A stretch of DNA of 64,000 bases from an uncultured Verrucomicrobiae bacterium (GCA_943788245.1 CALSPN010000004.1:37215-101214), one strand, 5' to 3'. Shown: positions 9,352-20,459, counted from the stretch's first letter. Translations and numbers: made by a program. Notes: a model not told the origin generated them from the sequence alone.

Positions 9352-10746
9352 ATGACCGCCTTTAAACCTTCAGCTACGGCTCTTTGCGTCCAACGATTAC
9401 ACGCAGTTGCTGCCCTAACGATCAAAGCAGCTTTTCGATTCAAGCTTATCCCATGGTTGTTACTGATTCTAATAACATCCGTCTTTTCTATTCCTTATCT
9501 GGTGACCCATAACGGCAGCGCGGAGATGTTCGCTCAGGTTCAACTGACCTATTCGCTGATGGCCGCCAGCATCCTCATTGGAGCCTCCACCATCTGGCTG
9601 GCATGTGGTGTCATGTCTCAGGATTTCCAGCGTAATCACATTGTTTTATTGGCTAGCAAACCTTTGGCACGCTGGGAAATTTGGGTAGGTAAATGGCTGG
9701 GAATTTCATTTCTGAATGCAAACCTTTTGGTGATCACTGGCATTTGCATATATGGATTACTCGCATTCCATGCCCGGGATTTGTCCCCAGAAGAACAAAA
9801 AAGGCTTCAAGCCTCCACACTTACTTCCAGGGCAAGTGTCAAGGAGGCAGCTCCTGATGTGGAACTGGAGGTTGAGCAACTTTATGCCAGACGTATTCAG
9901 GATCCCGACATCGCTGAGATGGATCCAGCCTATGTGCGCGGCATGCTTCGAGAGGAAGTCCAGTGGATGAATCAACTCGTGAAGCCCATGCATCGCAGAA
10001 TTTGGAACTTGAATGCGGGAAGTCAAGCCAAAGGTGCCCCCAACGCACTTATTCAGATGCGCGTGAAATTTTATGCATCCTGGATTGAAGACACAAAAGA
10101 CCAACCAACACTGTGGGTTGTTGGCGATCCTAACTCGCCCTCAAAATGGGAAAAGGAACTCAATTTAAGTCCGATGGTTACTCATGAGTGGTCCGTTCCT
10201 GCAAGCTTGATTGACGATAATGGCAATCTCCATGTCGAGTGCCACAACTATACCGAGTCAAGCCTTGTTTTCAAAGTGGAGGACGGATTGGAAGTCTTGA
10301 TAAAAGATGGGAATTTCACTTTGAATTATTTCAAATGCTTGCTCGTTCTATTTGCGTGGATGACGTTGCTTTCGGCCTTGGGGTTGTGGGCTACCACTTT
10401 CACCTCCCTTCCTGTTGCTACTTTCCTTATCTTGACCATCATCTTAATTGCAAGTTCCGATCAACTATTCAAATCCATTGTCAGCGAGGGGACGATCTCG
10501 ACAGTGGAAGAAAATGGAGAAGCTAGTTGGGCTTACCTTGACTGGATCCTTGTGCCCATTTTTACCGTGCTACACTATTTCACTGAAAGTCTGCGCTCTA
10601 TCTCCCCCATTGAAAGCCTGATCACAGGCCGCAATATCCAGACCATAGCAATGCTCAAATACCTCGGGATCCTATGTGGCGTGCTGAGCGGTCTTCTGGC
10701 GGGATGGGGGATTTATATTTTTGAAAAGAAGGAAATTGCCAAGTGA
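9352..10746 (+). CDS. ABC-2-type permease with large periplasmic loop
   Basis: 464 residues. Hydrophobic segments lie at ~30-50, ~65-90 and ~120-140, then a soluble region of ~190 residues (about 150-330), then four more membrane segments. The short stretch V-L-L-A-S-K-P-L-A-R between helices 2 and 3 repeats the permease-1 motif, so this is the partner half-transporter. The extracytoplasmic domain may bind substrate or the next gene product. The following gene starts with a GTG overlapping this TGA, indicating translational coupling. Confidence 0.78.
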   Translation: MTAFKPSATALCVQRLHAVAALTIKAAFRFKLIPWLLLILITSVFSIPYLVTHNGSAEMFAQVQLTYSLMAASILIGASTIWLACGVMSQDFQRNHIVLLASKPLARWEIWVGKWLGISFLNANLLVITGICIYGLLAFHARDLSPEEQKRLQASTLTSRASVKEAAPDVELEVEQLYARRIQDPDIAEMDPAYVRGMLREEVQWMNQLVKPMHRRIWNLNAGSQAKGAPNALIQMRVKFYASWIEDTKDQPTLWVVGDPNSPSKWEKELNLSPMVTHEWSVPASLIDDNGNLHVECHNYTESSLVFKVEDGLEVLIKDGNFTLNYFKCLLVLFAWMTLLSALGLWATTFTSLPVATFLILTIILIASSDQLFKSIVSEGTISTVEENGEASWAYLDWILVPIFTVLHYFTESLRSISPIESLITGRNIQTIAMLKYLGILCGVLSGLLAGWGIYIFEKKEIAK

Positions 10747-12176
10747 GCTCAAATTTAAAACTCAATAAATTGACTCATCGTTTTTTAATCCTGGCTATGT
10801 TTCTAGTTGCCATTTTCTCCAATCACTTTACTCAGAAAAGGCTGAACAGGGATCGCCAGAGGCTGGGATTAACCCGTATGGAACCACTCAAGAATGCACC
10901 TCCATTGCTGGCTTTTTCAAGTGTTGCTTTGGGCGGTTTTCGAGGACTGATGGCAAACGCTCTGTGGTTTCGCGTCACTCGATTACAAGATGAAGGCAGA
11001 TTCTTCGAGGCACTGTCACTCGCAGATTGGATCACCAAATTACAACCAACCTTCTCTTCCGTCTGGACCTTCCAATCCTGGAACATGACTTATAACATTT
11101 CCAAACAGTTCGAATCCCCAAATGAACGGTGGAGGTGGATTCAGAGCGGAATCAAACTATTGAGAGATGAGGCGTTGAATTACAATGCTCAGTCATCGGA
11201 AATTTATCGTGAACTTGCCTGGATCTTTCAGGACAAGATCGGAGGGACGTTTGACACTCAACATGCTTATTACAAAGGTCGCTGGGCTACCGACATGCGG
11301 CGTATTCTTGGAGATCACCCTGACTTGGAAGCTATTGAAGCTTCTACCGACCCTCAGGTAATCGCAAAGCGTGATATATTGTTGAAGAACTATGGACTGG
11401 ACATAACGCGCATGCGGTTAATTCAGGATAACCTTGGGCAATACGATTGGCGCTTACCAGAAACTCATGCAATTTACTGGGCTTGGGCCGGACTTGAAAA
11501 TGCCAGCGAAGGTAAACTTAACTTTCTGCGACGAGTCATTTGGCAGTCCATGAGTTTGGCTTTCGAACGCGGTCGCCTGATTGAGAACAAGGTAGACCAA
11601 AAGCTGGATTACGCACCAAACCTTGAACTAGCGCCATACACACATGCTATGTTTCTGAAAGTTCGAGACGAAGAGGAAGACACCAACTACTACAGCACCA
11701 TCGACAGAGCTCATAAGGAGTTTCTGCAAAATGCATCCTACTATTTTTTCCTGCACCATCGACTCGCGGAATCATCCGAATGGTTCGGTGAACTTAAATC
11801 GCGCTTTCCCGACTCTTTGCCAAAAGGAATCAGTCTGGAAGAATTTGCCCTCAATCGATTCGAATCAAACCTTGTCAAAGCCAACATGAACGAGGCGCGC
11901 GTGATCATCAACGGATTGATCAGACAATTTCTTTATTTCCTCGCAATAGGGGATGAGGATCAAGCTCTGGGTTATCGCAACATGTCAGAAATTGCATGGA
12001 AGAATTACCATAAACCGGCTCAGCGCTCAACCGAGAGGCTCGCACTTCCCCCATACGGAAAGTTACTTAGGAACATGCTGCAGCGTATTAATCAAGGTGA
12101 GGAAGGGTTCAGTGAAGGAATGATCGCTGCCTTGAAAACGCGAGTTGAGATTTCACCAGAGACGAAAATCGAATAA
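10743..12176 (+). CDS. Membrane-anchored protein of unknown function, coupled to ABC permeases
   Basis: 477 residues, starting at GTG 10743 inside the permease stop (4-base overlap). One N-terminal hydrophobic segment (FLILAMFLVAIFSNHF, residues ~14-30) is followed by an alpha-helical, TPR-like soluble body rich in Trp and Arg (WFRVTRLQDEGRFFEALSLA, WITKLQPTF, YRELAWIFQDKIGG). The topology suggests a single anchor with a periplasmic helical domain. I do not recognise a named family. The tight coupling to two ABC-2 permeases suggests an accessory or assembly factor for that exporter. Confidence 0.75.
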   Translation: MSSNLKLNKLTHRFLILAMFLVAIFSNHFTQKRLNRDRQRLGLTRMEPLKNAPPLLAFSSVALGGFRGLMANALWFRVTRLQDEGRFFEALSLADWITKLQPTFSSVWTFQSWNMTYNISKQFESPNERWRWIQSGIKLLRDEALNYNAQSSEIYRELAWIFQDKIGGTFDTQHAYYKGRWATDMRRILGDHPDLEAIEASTDPQVIAKRDILLKNYGLDITRMRLIQDNLGQYDWRLPETHAIYWAWAGLENASEGKLNFLRRVIWQSMSLAFERGRLIENKVDQKLDYAPNLELAPYTHAMFLKVRDEEEDTNYYSTIDRAHKEFLQNASYYFFLHHRLAESSEWFGELKSRFPDSLPKGISLEEFALNRFESNLVKANMNEARVIINGLIRQFLYFLAIGDEDQALGYRNMSEIAWKNYHKPAQRSTERLALPPYGKLLRNMLQRINQGEEGFSEGMIAALKTRVEISPETKIE

Positions 12177-12210
12177 ATCTGAATTTCCTGCGCTTGATGG
12201 CCACTCATAC

Positions 12211-12952
12211 TTACCACCATTTGAAAGATGGATCTGGTCTAGGGGCATTCCCATAATTCCATTCGTAAGCTTCCAACGGAAATTGAAAAAATTCAGTGTG
12301 AGAATCTCCAAACAATACATTGAAACGATACTCTCCTTTGAAATTATGCCACTGACTTTCTCTATCGTTTTTATTTCGATCTGCCCACCATGGCCAATCT
12401 CCGGTAACCAGTTTATTGGATGGGCCCTTGATTAAGGCAGAACCTTTCATGGGTGTGGCCTGCGGAGTGCCTTTTGCAGCCCTGGAATCACCTGTTACAT
12501 GCTGAATCCTCAGCGTTTCTACGGCCCAAACCGTTAAGTAACTATTACCCCATGCGTCGAAACATGTTTTGGTACCCTTTGGAAAGTTACTAATCCAAAG
12601 TGAATCCCCTTTATCTGATGGACAATGGTAAGCTTCATCCGCGGGAACGTAGGCATTGAGCGGTCTTCTCTCTCTTGGCACATTCCCTCCATGTAAGGTC
12701 ATCGTACCTGTGTTCCCCCCCAGTACTCCCCCACTGCTCGTAGGCAGGATAGAAGTCATTATTATCATCAATATACATGGCAAAGCCCAGACCATGCTGA
12801 CGCATGTTGTTGTTACACTTGATCGTTCTAGCCTTTTCTTTGGCCCGCGACAAAGCGGGAAGAAGCATACCGGCAAGAATGGCGATGATAGCGATGACCA
12901 CCAACAATTCAATGAGAGTAAATGCGAGCATGCCCGTCTGGCTTTTTTTCAT
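12211..12952 (-). CDS. Prepilin-type N-terminal cleavage/methylation protein (one frameshift)
   Basis: Secreted pseudopilin-like protein with the type II secretion/type IV pilin N-terminus: a short basic leader, then [20 protein letters not shown] with the PilD-processing and methylation context (Phe+1, Glu+5). The helix continues into [16 protein letters not shown]1559-like body with two Cys residues follows, ending with [13 protein letters not shown], the G-D-S-H/G-H motif common to this PVC family. One extra base in the C-run 12715-12721 splits it; repaired length is 246 residues. It lies 59 bases downstream of another member. These proteins are numerous in Verrucomicrobiota and most lack a known role. 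Confidence 0.88.
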
Positions 12953-13011
12953 GGATTCAAAGTGTCTTGAGTGGATTAGATGAACAAGTGCTTATACTCT
13001 TTTTTTTCAAT

Positions 13012-13770
13012 TCAACGCGGTGTGACCTGCTGAACGGCATTGGGATTTTTCTCTTCTCTAAAGAGGTTCGTGACCACTTTCGTTGCAGGAAGAAACTCAG
13101 CATGACCATCCAAAAACACGTAATTGGCCCCCTGATTGTGTCGTTGAGCAGCCAGGCGACGTTCATTGCTGAGTCGGCTGGTTTGCTGGTTATAGGGTAG
13201 ATGACTGGGTTTCCAGACATCATTGAGATTAGTAATGGCATCTCGAATACCAGTCACAATTGGCCGCCATGAACCTGCTGCGTTATCTCCAATATGAATA
13301 CTGTTGGAGGGTTCCTGAAATGCTGTAATTTTCGATGGACCAATTTGCTCAGTACCAATCATATCCTCCTTGTTTCTAAACTTCCATGCATTGATCGAAT
13401 AGGTAATGATCTGCTTCTCCTTGGGATTTCGGTTAGGATAACTAGGGCACTTGTATATGCGAATGCCGCTGAAGTTCTCCTCGGTCCCGCCTTCTGGCAT
13501 GTAATCCATATAAACTAGAAACCATGGATGCCCATTGCCGCGAGGAATGGAACCCTCATTTTCGTCTGAATACAAAATCATCGCCAGTCCGGTTTGCTTG
13601 AGATTATTGATGCAGGATATTGCTTTCGCTTTCGCCTTTGCCTTGCCGAGGGCCGGTAACAACATCCCTGCGAGAATTGCAATAATTGCAATGACAACCA
13701 ACAACTCAATGAGTGTGAAACCCTTGCGATTTCTCAAGGCGTCAACAGATAAAGGAAAAGATATCTTCAT
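13012..13770 (-). CDS. Prepilin-type N-terminal cleavage/methylation protein
   Basis: 252-residue intact member of the same family as its downstream neighbour. Leader [17 protein letters not shown], then [20 protein letters not shown] with the conserved Glu+5, and the helix continuing [16 protein letters not shown]. The body carries cysteines ([23 protein letters not shown]) and ends with [12 protein letters not shown], the H-x-x-x-x-G-x-x-x-x-x-D-G-H region typical of these secreted proteins. It is probably exported and anchored by its N-terminal helix. Its specific function is unknown. Confidence 0.9.
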   Translation of the reverse strand: MKISFPLSVDALRNRKGFTLIELLVVIAIIAILAGMLLPALGKAKAKAKAISCINNLKQTGLAMILYSDENEGSIPRGNGHPWFLVYMDYMPEGGTEENFSGIRIYKCPSYPNRNPKEKQIITYSINAWKFRNKEDMIGTEQIGPSKITAFQEPSNSIHIGDNAAGSWRPIVTGIRDAITNLNDVWKPSHLPYNQQTSRLSNERRLAAQRHNQGANYVFLDGHAEFLPATKVVTNLFREEKNPNAVQQVTPR

Positions 13771-13919
13771 AGACTTTGCTTACTGACGGCAAGATGTCAT
13801 TATCTCGTCGCACTTGGTTTTGGGATTTGTTATTCTTTAGCTGTTTTGAGCACTCAACAAGAGCAAAAAATAATATTTTTTGCTTTCTGGATTTTCAAAC
13901 AGATCGACATTTTATTCCG

Positions 13920-16900
13920 CTAATTCAATGGTTTGACAACCATGACCCGGAAAAACAACATGGACGATTCGCGCTCTCTTTGAATCTGGAAAGTCAATTC
14001 CCCTTCATCAGCGAGCTTGGATTCCAGCAGTTTCCAGGAACGATCCGTGAGATTCGCTTTGGATTGTAAAATATAGGCTCTTCCCGGAACTGTGCTTAAT
14101 TCCAGTTGCAAATTCATTGCGTTATCAAGAGTAACCGAAGTGATTTTTGTCACACTATTGAACTCACGAGGATCCGTCCCTGCTTCAAATTCATCACGGT
14201 TGACATGACCATCTGAATCAGGGTCTGCGTTTTCTCCACTGACCTTAGAATCTGCCCGTTCGCTCAAGGTAAAGAAACCGACCAACCAGTCTTCATAGCT
14301 GACTGAGATTCCTTCCTCTCGAACCCCCACGTTGAGTTGTCTTGTGGTCGTTAAATCACCATCGGTCACGTGAACCTGAAGCAAGTAATCGCCAGTAAAA
14401 GGAAAGCGGACCATCGTGGGTATGAGGGAATCATTTTGGAAGGAAACCCCGCCAGGACCAGATACTTGCTCCCATTGAACCTCAGTAAGCCCGGGCTGCA
14501 ATGGCAAGCCATCATCGCTCCATTCACCTTCCAGGGCTACCCATGTTTTTGGTTCGACCCACATTTCGGAAACCAATTGCACTTCAGGCGCCCGGTTGTC
14601 AGGGGACGATTCAGCGTTTATCTGCATGTCAAAGCTGATGTCACTGCTTGTGGCATTGGCTTGATGTATTTCCACGGCAATCACATTCTGCCCTTCAACG
14701 AGCAGATTCGGATCTATAGAAGATTCAAAAAAAGTATTTTCATCATCCCCACCCACTACAGCCAGGGCAAATGTCTGATGAGACACATCACCTTCAGACA
14801 GATTATGGCGGAGGATTTCCTGCCCATTCAAATAAACGATCGCGCCATCATCGCGAATCAGGCCAAGTTTCATGCTCTGCACACTCGATGGCCGAGCTAT
14901 CTGGATAAATTTACGGAAATAATAAGTGACCGCTTTATCGGACGCGTTTCCTCCGAATGATATCACGGTTCTCTCATCCCCGTCTCCATACCCAAACTGA
15001 GCACTTCCCGATTTCCAATCGGCATCGCTGAAATCCAAATGAACCCATTGATCAGGCTGAGGCATGTCATCATCCATGTATTTCCAGGCAGAGCCTGATG
15101 CGATCAGAGTTTGATTGCCTACCTGCCTTTCAACGGTAAGCTTCAGCTGTGAGGTTGAAATCAAGGCCCCATCGGATACGGATAATTCAACAAGCCAGTC
15201 CCCCACCCCGGGAGCAGACACTCGAGTTTGCGCAAGACCTGAGTCTTCAAAATACAAAACACCCGGTCCAGAAATCTGTTTCCAGTGAACGCTCAAGTTT
15301 TCGGAAGATTCAGGCAATCCATCATCCTGAGCTTTCCCATTGAGTTCGAACACAGCTGGTAAGCTCAGCACGGTAATTGCCTGATCTATTCCAGCAATTG
15401 CAATAGGAGCTTTGTTGCCATCATTTTCGCCCCCCGGAGAAGGTTGATCCTGGCTCGACCGCCAATTGATGGGATCATTCCCATAGGACCGGGCATCTAG
15501 GCGCTCAATGGAAGCTCCAGAACTCAAGCTCAAGTCAGGCCATGGCAGTGTGCTATCATACCGCACCTCATCCACAGCGATCATAGGAACAACTTCCCCA
15601 TCAGTTGTAACATTTGGTGTATCTGGGCGCATCAATCGTATGCGTTCACCGTTGGCCTGCAGATTACCCTCAAAGGGCCCAAAAACCCTAACATTTCCTG
15701 GAATGGCAAAGGCAGAACGGAACTGATCCGGACTCACATTCACAATCAGCATGATTTCATCGGGATCCATCGAAACGCCAACAGGAAAGGAAAACCCGAT
15801 GCCCTCCACTTTCCATGTATTGGATGGAGCCTCCAAATCAAAAAGAGTGATGCGTTGATTGGAAATATTTTTGATTTCCAGAAATTCCGGTTTACCTCCG
15901 TCCGGTGCATAGCCGATTTCATTGATCACCACAGGCCCCACCAATGGCTCAGCATTCGACGCACCCAAGGTCAATTGGGTTTGTGGAGGGTAGTGCACCT
16001 GACCGCTGCTGGTGTAATATTGACCAAAGGAAACACCGTTTGCAGAGGCACCAAAGTCAAAACCATGACTGTAACCCGTGAGTTCGCCTTGAGCGTCAGC
16101 AGAAAATAGAAAAACGGATTCTCCAATAGAGCTGAATGTAAAACTGGGATCGATACCGGGTATTGAATTGAAATCAGACTCCGTCACCACCAGATAAGCA
16201 CCAGAAGGAATCCGCGTTCCCTGCGGAAAGACATATTTGGCCGGTGTATTTTTATCATCTGTTAGATACCACCCTCCGATGTCGGCCTCTTGCTCGCCCG
16301 GATTAAAGAACTCTACGGAGTCCAATTGAGGCAAGTCCGTGTGGGCTAGCATTTCGGTGATGAGGACACGCGCGAGTCCGGCCTTGATATCCTCTCTACC
16401 CGGGCTCCCCCATCGCTGACTGGATGCGCGCCACGAGGATGCCTGCGATTGATCCTGTAATTGGGACGTTTGCAATGGCACTAGAGAAAACCCACCTCCA
16501 TCGGGTGTCAAAGGCCACGGCTGAACATCATCATACTCCAGTGAAAAAATAATTCCCCCTGCGGCATGCACAAGTGTCAGTCGTTCTCCACCATTATTCA
16601 AACTACCAGTATAGCTACCGGCAAGCGGCACGGAGGGATAGCGACTTCGGAATTTTGTTTCGTTTTTTGCCAAAACCAGATGAGCTCCTGATTCGATGAC
16701 ATAACCGTTCGGGAACGTGAAATCAATGCCGTCAGTAAAAGACACACCACTTAGATCGAGTGAAGTGGAGGCCACATTCTTGAGTTCAATAAACTCATAA
16801 ACATCTTCATCCTCCCCCGTATCATCTGCATGTGGATGATACATGATTTCAGTCACCAGTAGTTCATTAAAGGAGCGTGCAACAATAAAATCTGTTTGAG

Positions 16901-19900
16901 CAAGAGCACTCCACTCACCATTGCTCACCGATCGTGCCGCGAATTGCACATGCTCATTTATCGTGATCGATCCCTGATAAAGTCGTGCACCTGGGGCGAA
17001 GCCACCTCCTGCCAATCTTGGATCGCTTCCATCCAGTGTGAAATAAACCCGATTCGCATTCCCCTTATTCACTTCCAATGGAAACCCATCCTGCACAATC
17101 CCACCGAACTGGTTCAAGACGGGTGCATTAACATCCGGGTATAGATCATCTCGCTGTAATTGACTGAAAACAATATCGGCTCTGCGCCGTATGAAATTGT
17201 TGACCACGTTGTTGATCGTACGGATCCAGTTATTGTCTCTTGTGAATGGATCCGACCTTTTGGAATCACCCCAGCGTGCCGATTCTGCAACCACGGCCCG
17301 GTCTATTTCCTCTTTGCGTTTCAGAAAAAGCTCCGTAGCCCGTTCGCGAGTCAAGACACCACCGTTGAACATGTGTTTGTGAATATGGTCGGCGACCTTC
17401 AAACGGAACTCATCATTATCCTGCAGTTTCTGCCATAAATATTGCGGATTAAAATATTGAAAACTACTCCCCGCACTGTAGGGCCCTGTCCGATCCTGAT
17501 TCACATTCAACAAAGTATGCTCCGCATCATGCACAAAATGCTGGAAGCCAAAATCACCCAGGCGATTGCGTATCGAATAAAAATTATTTGGCCGGGTGTT
17601 GCCCAGAAAGTTAGAGATTGGAGCGTCCAGGTTTCCGCCATAGAGGATGATCAGCATGTAATCGATTAAGTTGGGCACATCCACCAACACGGGATATTCA
17701 GGATTGCGCGTCCCATCAGGATTATTCCCCAAGACACGCTGATAAGCGGCATCACTTGAAAATCCTGCCCGTGCCGCATCAAAAAGAGTGCGCCAGTCTT
17801 CGAGGTTGCCATCCGTTGCGTTGATCGTGTAGGGACCCGCTTCTACCTTGACGACATCATAATCGTCTTTATCGCCTCCATAATATGATTCTCCATATGA
17901 CGCCTCGGGGCGCTCCACGGTGTTATACAGGCCCCAGTACATGCCATTAATGTAGAGATGCACATACTCGCCACGCTCAGCGTTGTGTCCCATGGCCAAT
18001 TGAAGATCCCGATTGTATTGATCTCTGAGAAAGATACCACGACTGTCTCCCTGAAAACTCCAGGAGTAGTTTTGAAATGTCCTGAGGTCAAATCCATCAA
18101 AGGATTGAGCTGCATCTTCGCCAAAGACTGGATAATTTAATTTGGGTTCGCCGTATTCATTTCGGAAAAAGAGACGCAGGGCATGTTTGGGATTGTTCGT
18201 ACTCCGGCTAAAACCACCTCTTACCCGAATCCCGGCATTGATTTGAAAACCATCCTTTCCGTCCGGATAAATGAGCTCGACCGAACAAGGACGCTCCCAT
18301 TGACGGCCATCTCGCGAGGGGTTGGCATAGATTCCGTTTGAAGAACCAAACATGTCATCCAGATCCATTACGATGGAATAGGAGGGAATCGTCTGCATGT
18401 CCTCGATGATGGTGTCACGATAATCAGGATGATTGACCACCTCAGGATCCATTCCGTAATCAACCGTATTACTTCCCCATTGTGCCGGCCACCCTTCCGG
18501 AGCCCGTCCATTGGAGGCCTGTTGAATCACATCCTCGAGAAAGATGTAGGTCTGGGTATCTGTATTGGAAGGTTCGTATCCTTCGCGAAATGCTCTGGCC
18601 CTTACAGTTGTTGTTTGATTGATGGTGATAGGGTCACCAAAGGTCCGGCCATTGGAGGGGGACGGTTCCGTACCATCCAGTGTATAGCGGATCACCGCAA
18701 ACTCCGTTGAGGTCAAGATGGTCAGTTCAAATGGACTCGCGTAAAACCCGCGATCCTGATTAAATTTCGTGTCTGCCACAAAGGCCAAAGATCCTTCTGC
18801 ATTGAGTTCTCCCGGTGTTGCCTCAGCGAAATAGTGATTGGCTTTTTCCTCTACCTTGTATTCCGAGAGAGAGGCATCCAGAAAAACATCCGCATCATCG
18901 GCTGCAGCATTGAGCACCTGAACAGCCAGCAAATTTGAACCTGACTTCAATTCAGACATGAAGCGAGTGATGGCAAAACTCTCCCATTGAGAAGCACCGT
19001 GTATGCCTGTCGCATTGCTGTTCCACGCAGCATTGCTTGGCGCCTTGTCCCGCGCCACTTCTACTCCGTTCAGAAAAGCAACGAAACCATCGTCATACTT
19101 CAACTTCAAGGTCATTGATTCCAATTGCGCAGGATCATCAATGCTGAAGGGAATCCGTGTGTAGAAGGACGCGTGCTTTTCGTGCATCTGACTGATAATG
19201 TCCGTTTGAAGTGCCGAGTTCACTCCGCCTGCGCGGCCTGTGGTCTGAACTTCGAGGCCGCCACTGGCTACATCACCAACCAATCGAAATTTACTTCCAT
19301 CAAAGCGGCGAAACCGACCCTGTGCCGCAAAGAGCTCGAGACCGGCTCCCCCTCCCCGTTCATAGAACACAAGACGCAGTGGATATGCCCCGGCTTTGGC
19401 AAATTGCATGATAGCCACAGTGTCAGCAGGCGCTCTGGGGTTTGGAAAAGACATACTTTGGTCTCCCACCTCAAGACTGAATCCATCATCGCTATTGACA
19501 CCGAAAGACCAGTAACCGTCTTCGGGAATGATCACGGTTCCGATTGCCAGAACCACAAAATCATCTTGATTAACCCCGATACTCACACCAGGAAAAGGTG
19601 CATCATCACCATAATTGCCAGCACCTCCTGTATCAAAAAAGTTGAGAACAGGAGCCAACTCGGTAACAGAACCCACTTGTAAAGAAGGAGATTTGATCAC
19701 TGACTCCGCTGTGGTAATATGCACGACAGGCGACCGAGCGTCTATTTTTTGAACGGTAAAACCCGGAGTGAAGGCCTGATACCCAATGCCAGCCTTTCCC
19801 GTAGACCAATGAGCATCAGAAAATCCACTTTGATACCACTGCGTTGATTCAGCAGGACCATCCGCAATACGAAACTTCAAGTCAGCCCCGGAATTCAACA

Positions 19901-20375
19901 GGATCGATTCACTGACAACCTGCCCCTGCCCATAAGACACATCGCGGTATTGCGTTGGATAAGGATTGAACGCTGTTGCAAGAGTCACTCCATCAGAATG
20001 TATTAATGCCAGAAATTCTCCGTCGGAGCTAAGCTTGAAATTGGTATGCAACGGTTTGTCCGGATTTTTTCGATCCTTACCCGACGCCCACACTATCAAC
20101 AATTCTTTGGGGGCCAATATGGTCGATGGAAATTGCCATTCAGTGAGATTGTCCGCATCGTTGCTCAGAAACCAACCTGTTAAATCGACGGTTACATTGG
20201 AGGGATTGTAGAGCTCAATCCAATCTGAACTGCCTCCATCTTCATCTTGAGCAGTGAGCCCATTGCTTGCCATGAACTCGGAAATCACTACCTGACCTTT
20301 CGATTGGGCGGAAAACGAGAAAATCAAGCACAGGATCACACACATTTGGAGAAACCATTTGTTTCGCATGGTCAA
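13920..20375 (-). CDS. Giant secreted CotH-kinase/lamin-tail protein
   Basis: 2151-residue exported protein with an intact 6.4-kb frame. The signal peptide covers ~1-28 (start at 20375, or 20369 giving MRNKWFLQ). Approximate layout: lamin-tail domain ~29-137; PA14-like lectin region ~240-360 (W-S-F-G-V-N-S-D-D-G-F); galactose-binding-like ~400-510; chitobiase-type beta-sandwich ~540-625 (Y-T-L-D-G-T-E-P-S); CotH-kinase domain ~660-1075 (GIRVRGGFSRS, YINGMYWGLYNTVERPE); lamin tails near 1173, 1335 and 1478; PKD-like repeats ~1655-1750 and ~1925-2020; and an EF-hand-like DPDSDGHVNRDEFE near 2050. CotH domains phosphorylate extracellular proteins in Bacillus. Here it is probably a surface adhesin/enzyme; the substrate is unknown. 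Confidence 0.9.
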   Translation of the reverse strand: MTMRNKWFLQMCVILCLIFSFSAQSKGQVVISEFMASNGLTAQDEDGGSSDWIELYNPSNVTVDLTGWFLSNDADNLTEWQFPSTILAPKELLIVWASGKDRKNPDKPLHTNFKLSSDGEFLALIHSDGVTLATAFNPYPTQYRDVSYGQGQVVSESILLNSGADLKFRIADGPAESTQWYQSGFSDAHWSTGKAGIGYQAFTPGFTVQKIDARSPVVHITTAESVIKSPSLQVGSVTELAPVLNFFDTGGAGNYGDDAPFPGVSIGVNQDDFVVLAIGTVIIPEDGYWSFGVNSDDGFSLEVGDQSMSFPNPRAPADTVAIMQFAKAGAYPLRLVFYERGGGAGLELFAAQGRFRRFDGSKFRLVGDVASGGLEVQTTGRAGGVNSALQTDIISQMHEKHASFYTRIPFSIDDPAQLESMTLKLKYDDGFVAFLNGVEVARDKAPSNAAWNSNATGIHGASQWESFAITRFMSELKSGSNLLAVQVLNAAADDADVFLDASLSEYKVEEKANHYFAEATPGELNAEGSLAFVADTKFNQDRGFYASPFELTILTSTEFAVIRYTLDGTEPSPSNGRTFGDPITINQTTTVRARAFREGYEPSNTDTQTYIFLEDVIQQASNGRAPEGWPAQWGSNTVDYGMDPEVVNHPDYRDTIIEDMQTIPSYSIVMDLDDMFGSSNGIYANPSRDGRQWERPCSVELIYPDGKDGFQINAGIRVRGGFSRSTNNPKHALRLFFRNEYGEPKLNYPVFGEDAAQSFDGFDLRTFQNYSWSFQGDSRGIFLRDQYNRDLQLAMGHNAERGEYVHLYINGMYWGLYNTVERPEASYGESYYGGDKDDYDVVKVEAGPYTINATDGNLEDWRTLFDAARAGFSSDAAYQRVLGNNPDGTRNPEYPVLVDVPNLIDYMLIILYGGNLDAPISNFLGNTRPNNFYSIRNRLGDFGFQHFVHDAEHTLLNVNQDRTGPYSAGSSFQYFNPQYLWQKLQDNDEFRLKVADHIHKHMFNGGVLTRERATELFLKRKEEIDRAVVAESARWGDSKRSDPFTRDNNWIRTINNVVNNFIRRRADIVFSQLQRDDLYPDVNAPVLNQFGGIVQDGFPLEVNKGNANRVYFTLDGSDPRLAGGGFAPGARLYQGSITINEHVQFAARSVSNGEWSALAQTDFIVARSFNELLVTEIMYHPHADDTGEDEDVYEFIELKNVASTSLDLSGVSFTDGIDFTFPNGYVIESGAHLVLAKNETKFRSRYPSVPLAGSYTGSLNNGGERLTLVHAAGGIIFSLEYDDVQPWPLTPDGGGFSLVPLQTSQLQDQSQASSWRASSQRWGSPGREDIKAGLARVLITEMLAHTDLPQLDSVEFFNPGEQEADIGGWYLTDDKNTPAKYVFPQGTRIPSGAYLVVTESDFNSIPGIDPSFTFSSIGESVFLFSADAQGELTGYSHGFDFGASANGVSFGQYYTSSGQVHYPPQTQLTLGASNAEPLVGPVVINEIGYAPDGGKPEFLEIKNISNQRITLFDLEAPSNTWKVEGIGFSFPVGVSMDPDEIMLIVNVSPDQFRSAFAIPGNVRVFGPFEGNLQANGERIRLMRPDTPNVTTDGEVVPMIAVDEVRYDSTLPWPDLSLSSGASIERLDARSYGNDPINWRSSQDQPSPGGENDGNKAPIAIAGIDQAITVLSLPAVFELNGKAQDDGLPESSENLSVHWKQISGPGVLYFEDSGLAQTRVSAPGVGDWLVELSVSDGALISTSQLKLTVERQVGNQTLIASGSAWKYMDDDMPQPDQWVHLDFSDADWKSGSAQFGYGDGDERTVISFGGNASDKAVTYYFRKFIQIARPSSVQSMKLGLIRDDGAIVYLNGQEILRHNLSEGDVSHQTFALAVVGGDDENTFFESSIDPNLLVEGQNVIAVEIHQANATSSDISFDMQINAESSPDNRAPEVQLVSEMWVEPKTWVALEGEWSDDGLPLQPGLTEVQWEQVSGPGGVSFQNDSLIPTMVRFPFTGDYLLQVHVTDGDLTTTRQLNVGVREEGISVSYEDWLVGFFTLSERADSKVSGENADPDSDGHVNRDEFEAGTDPREFNSVTKITSVTLDNAMNLQLELSTVPGRAYILQSKANLTDRSWKLLESKLADEGELTFQIQRERESSMLFFRVMVVKPLN

Positions 20376-20459
20376 ATTCAGAGCAAAATTCAGGCCATTT
20401 CAAAATACTAAATCGTTTTCAAAAACAGAACATTGTAATCAGGTTCATCAGGGAGCAAA

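Noticed and set aside
14370..14960. Long plus-strand ORF inside the CotH gene
   Set aside because: Antisense shadow of a well-supported 2151-residue gene; no family-like composition or leader.
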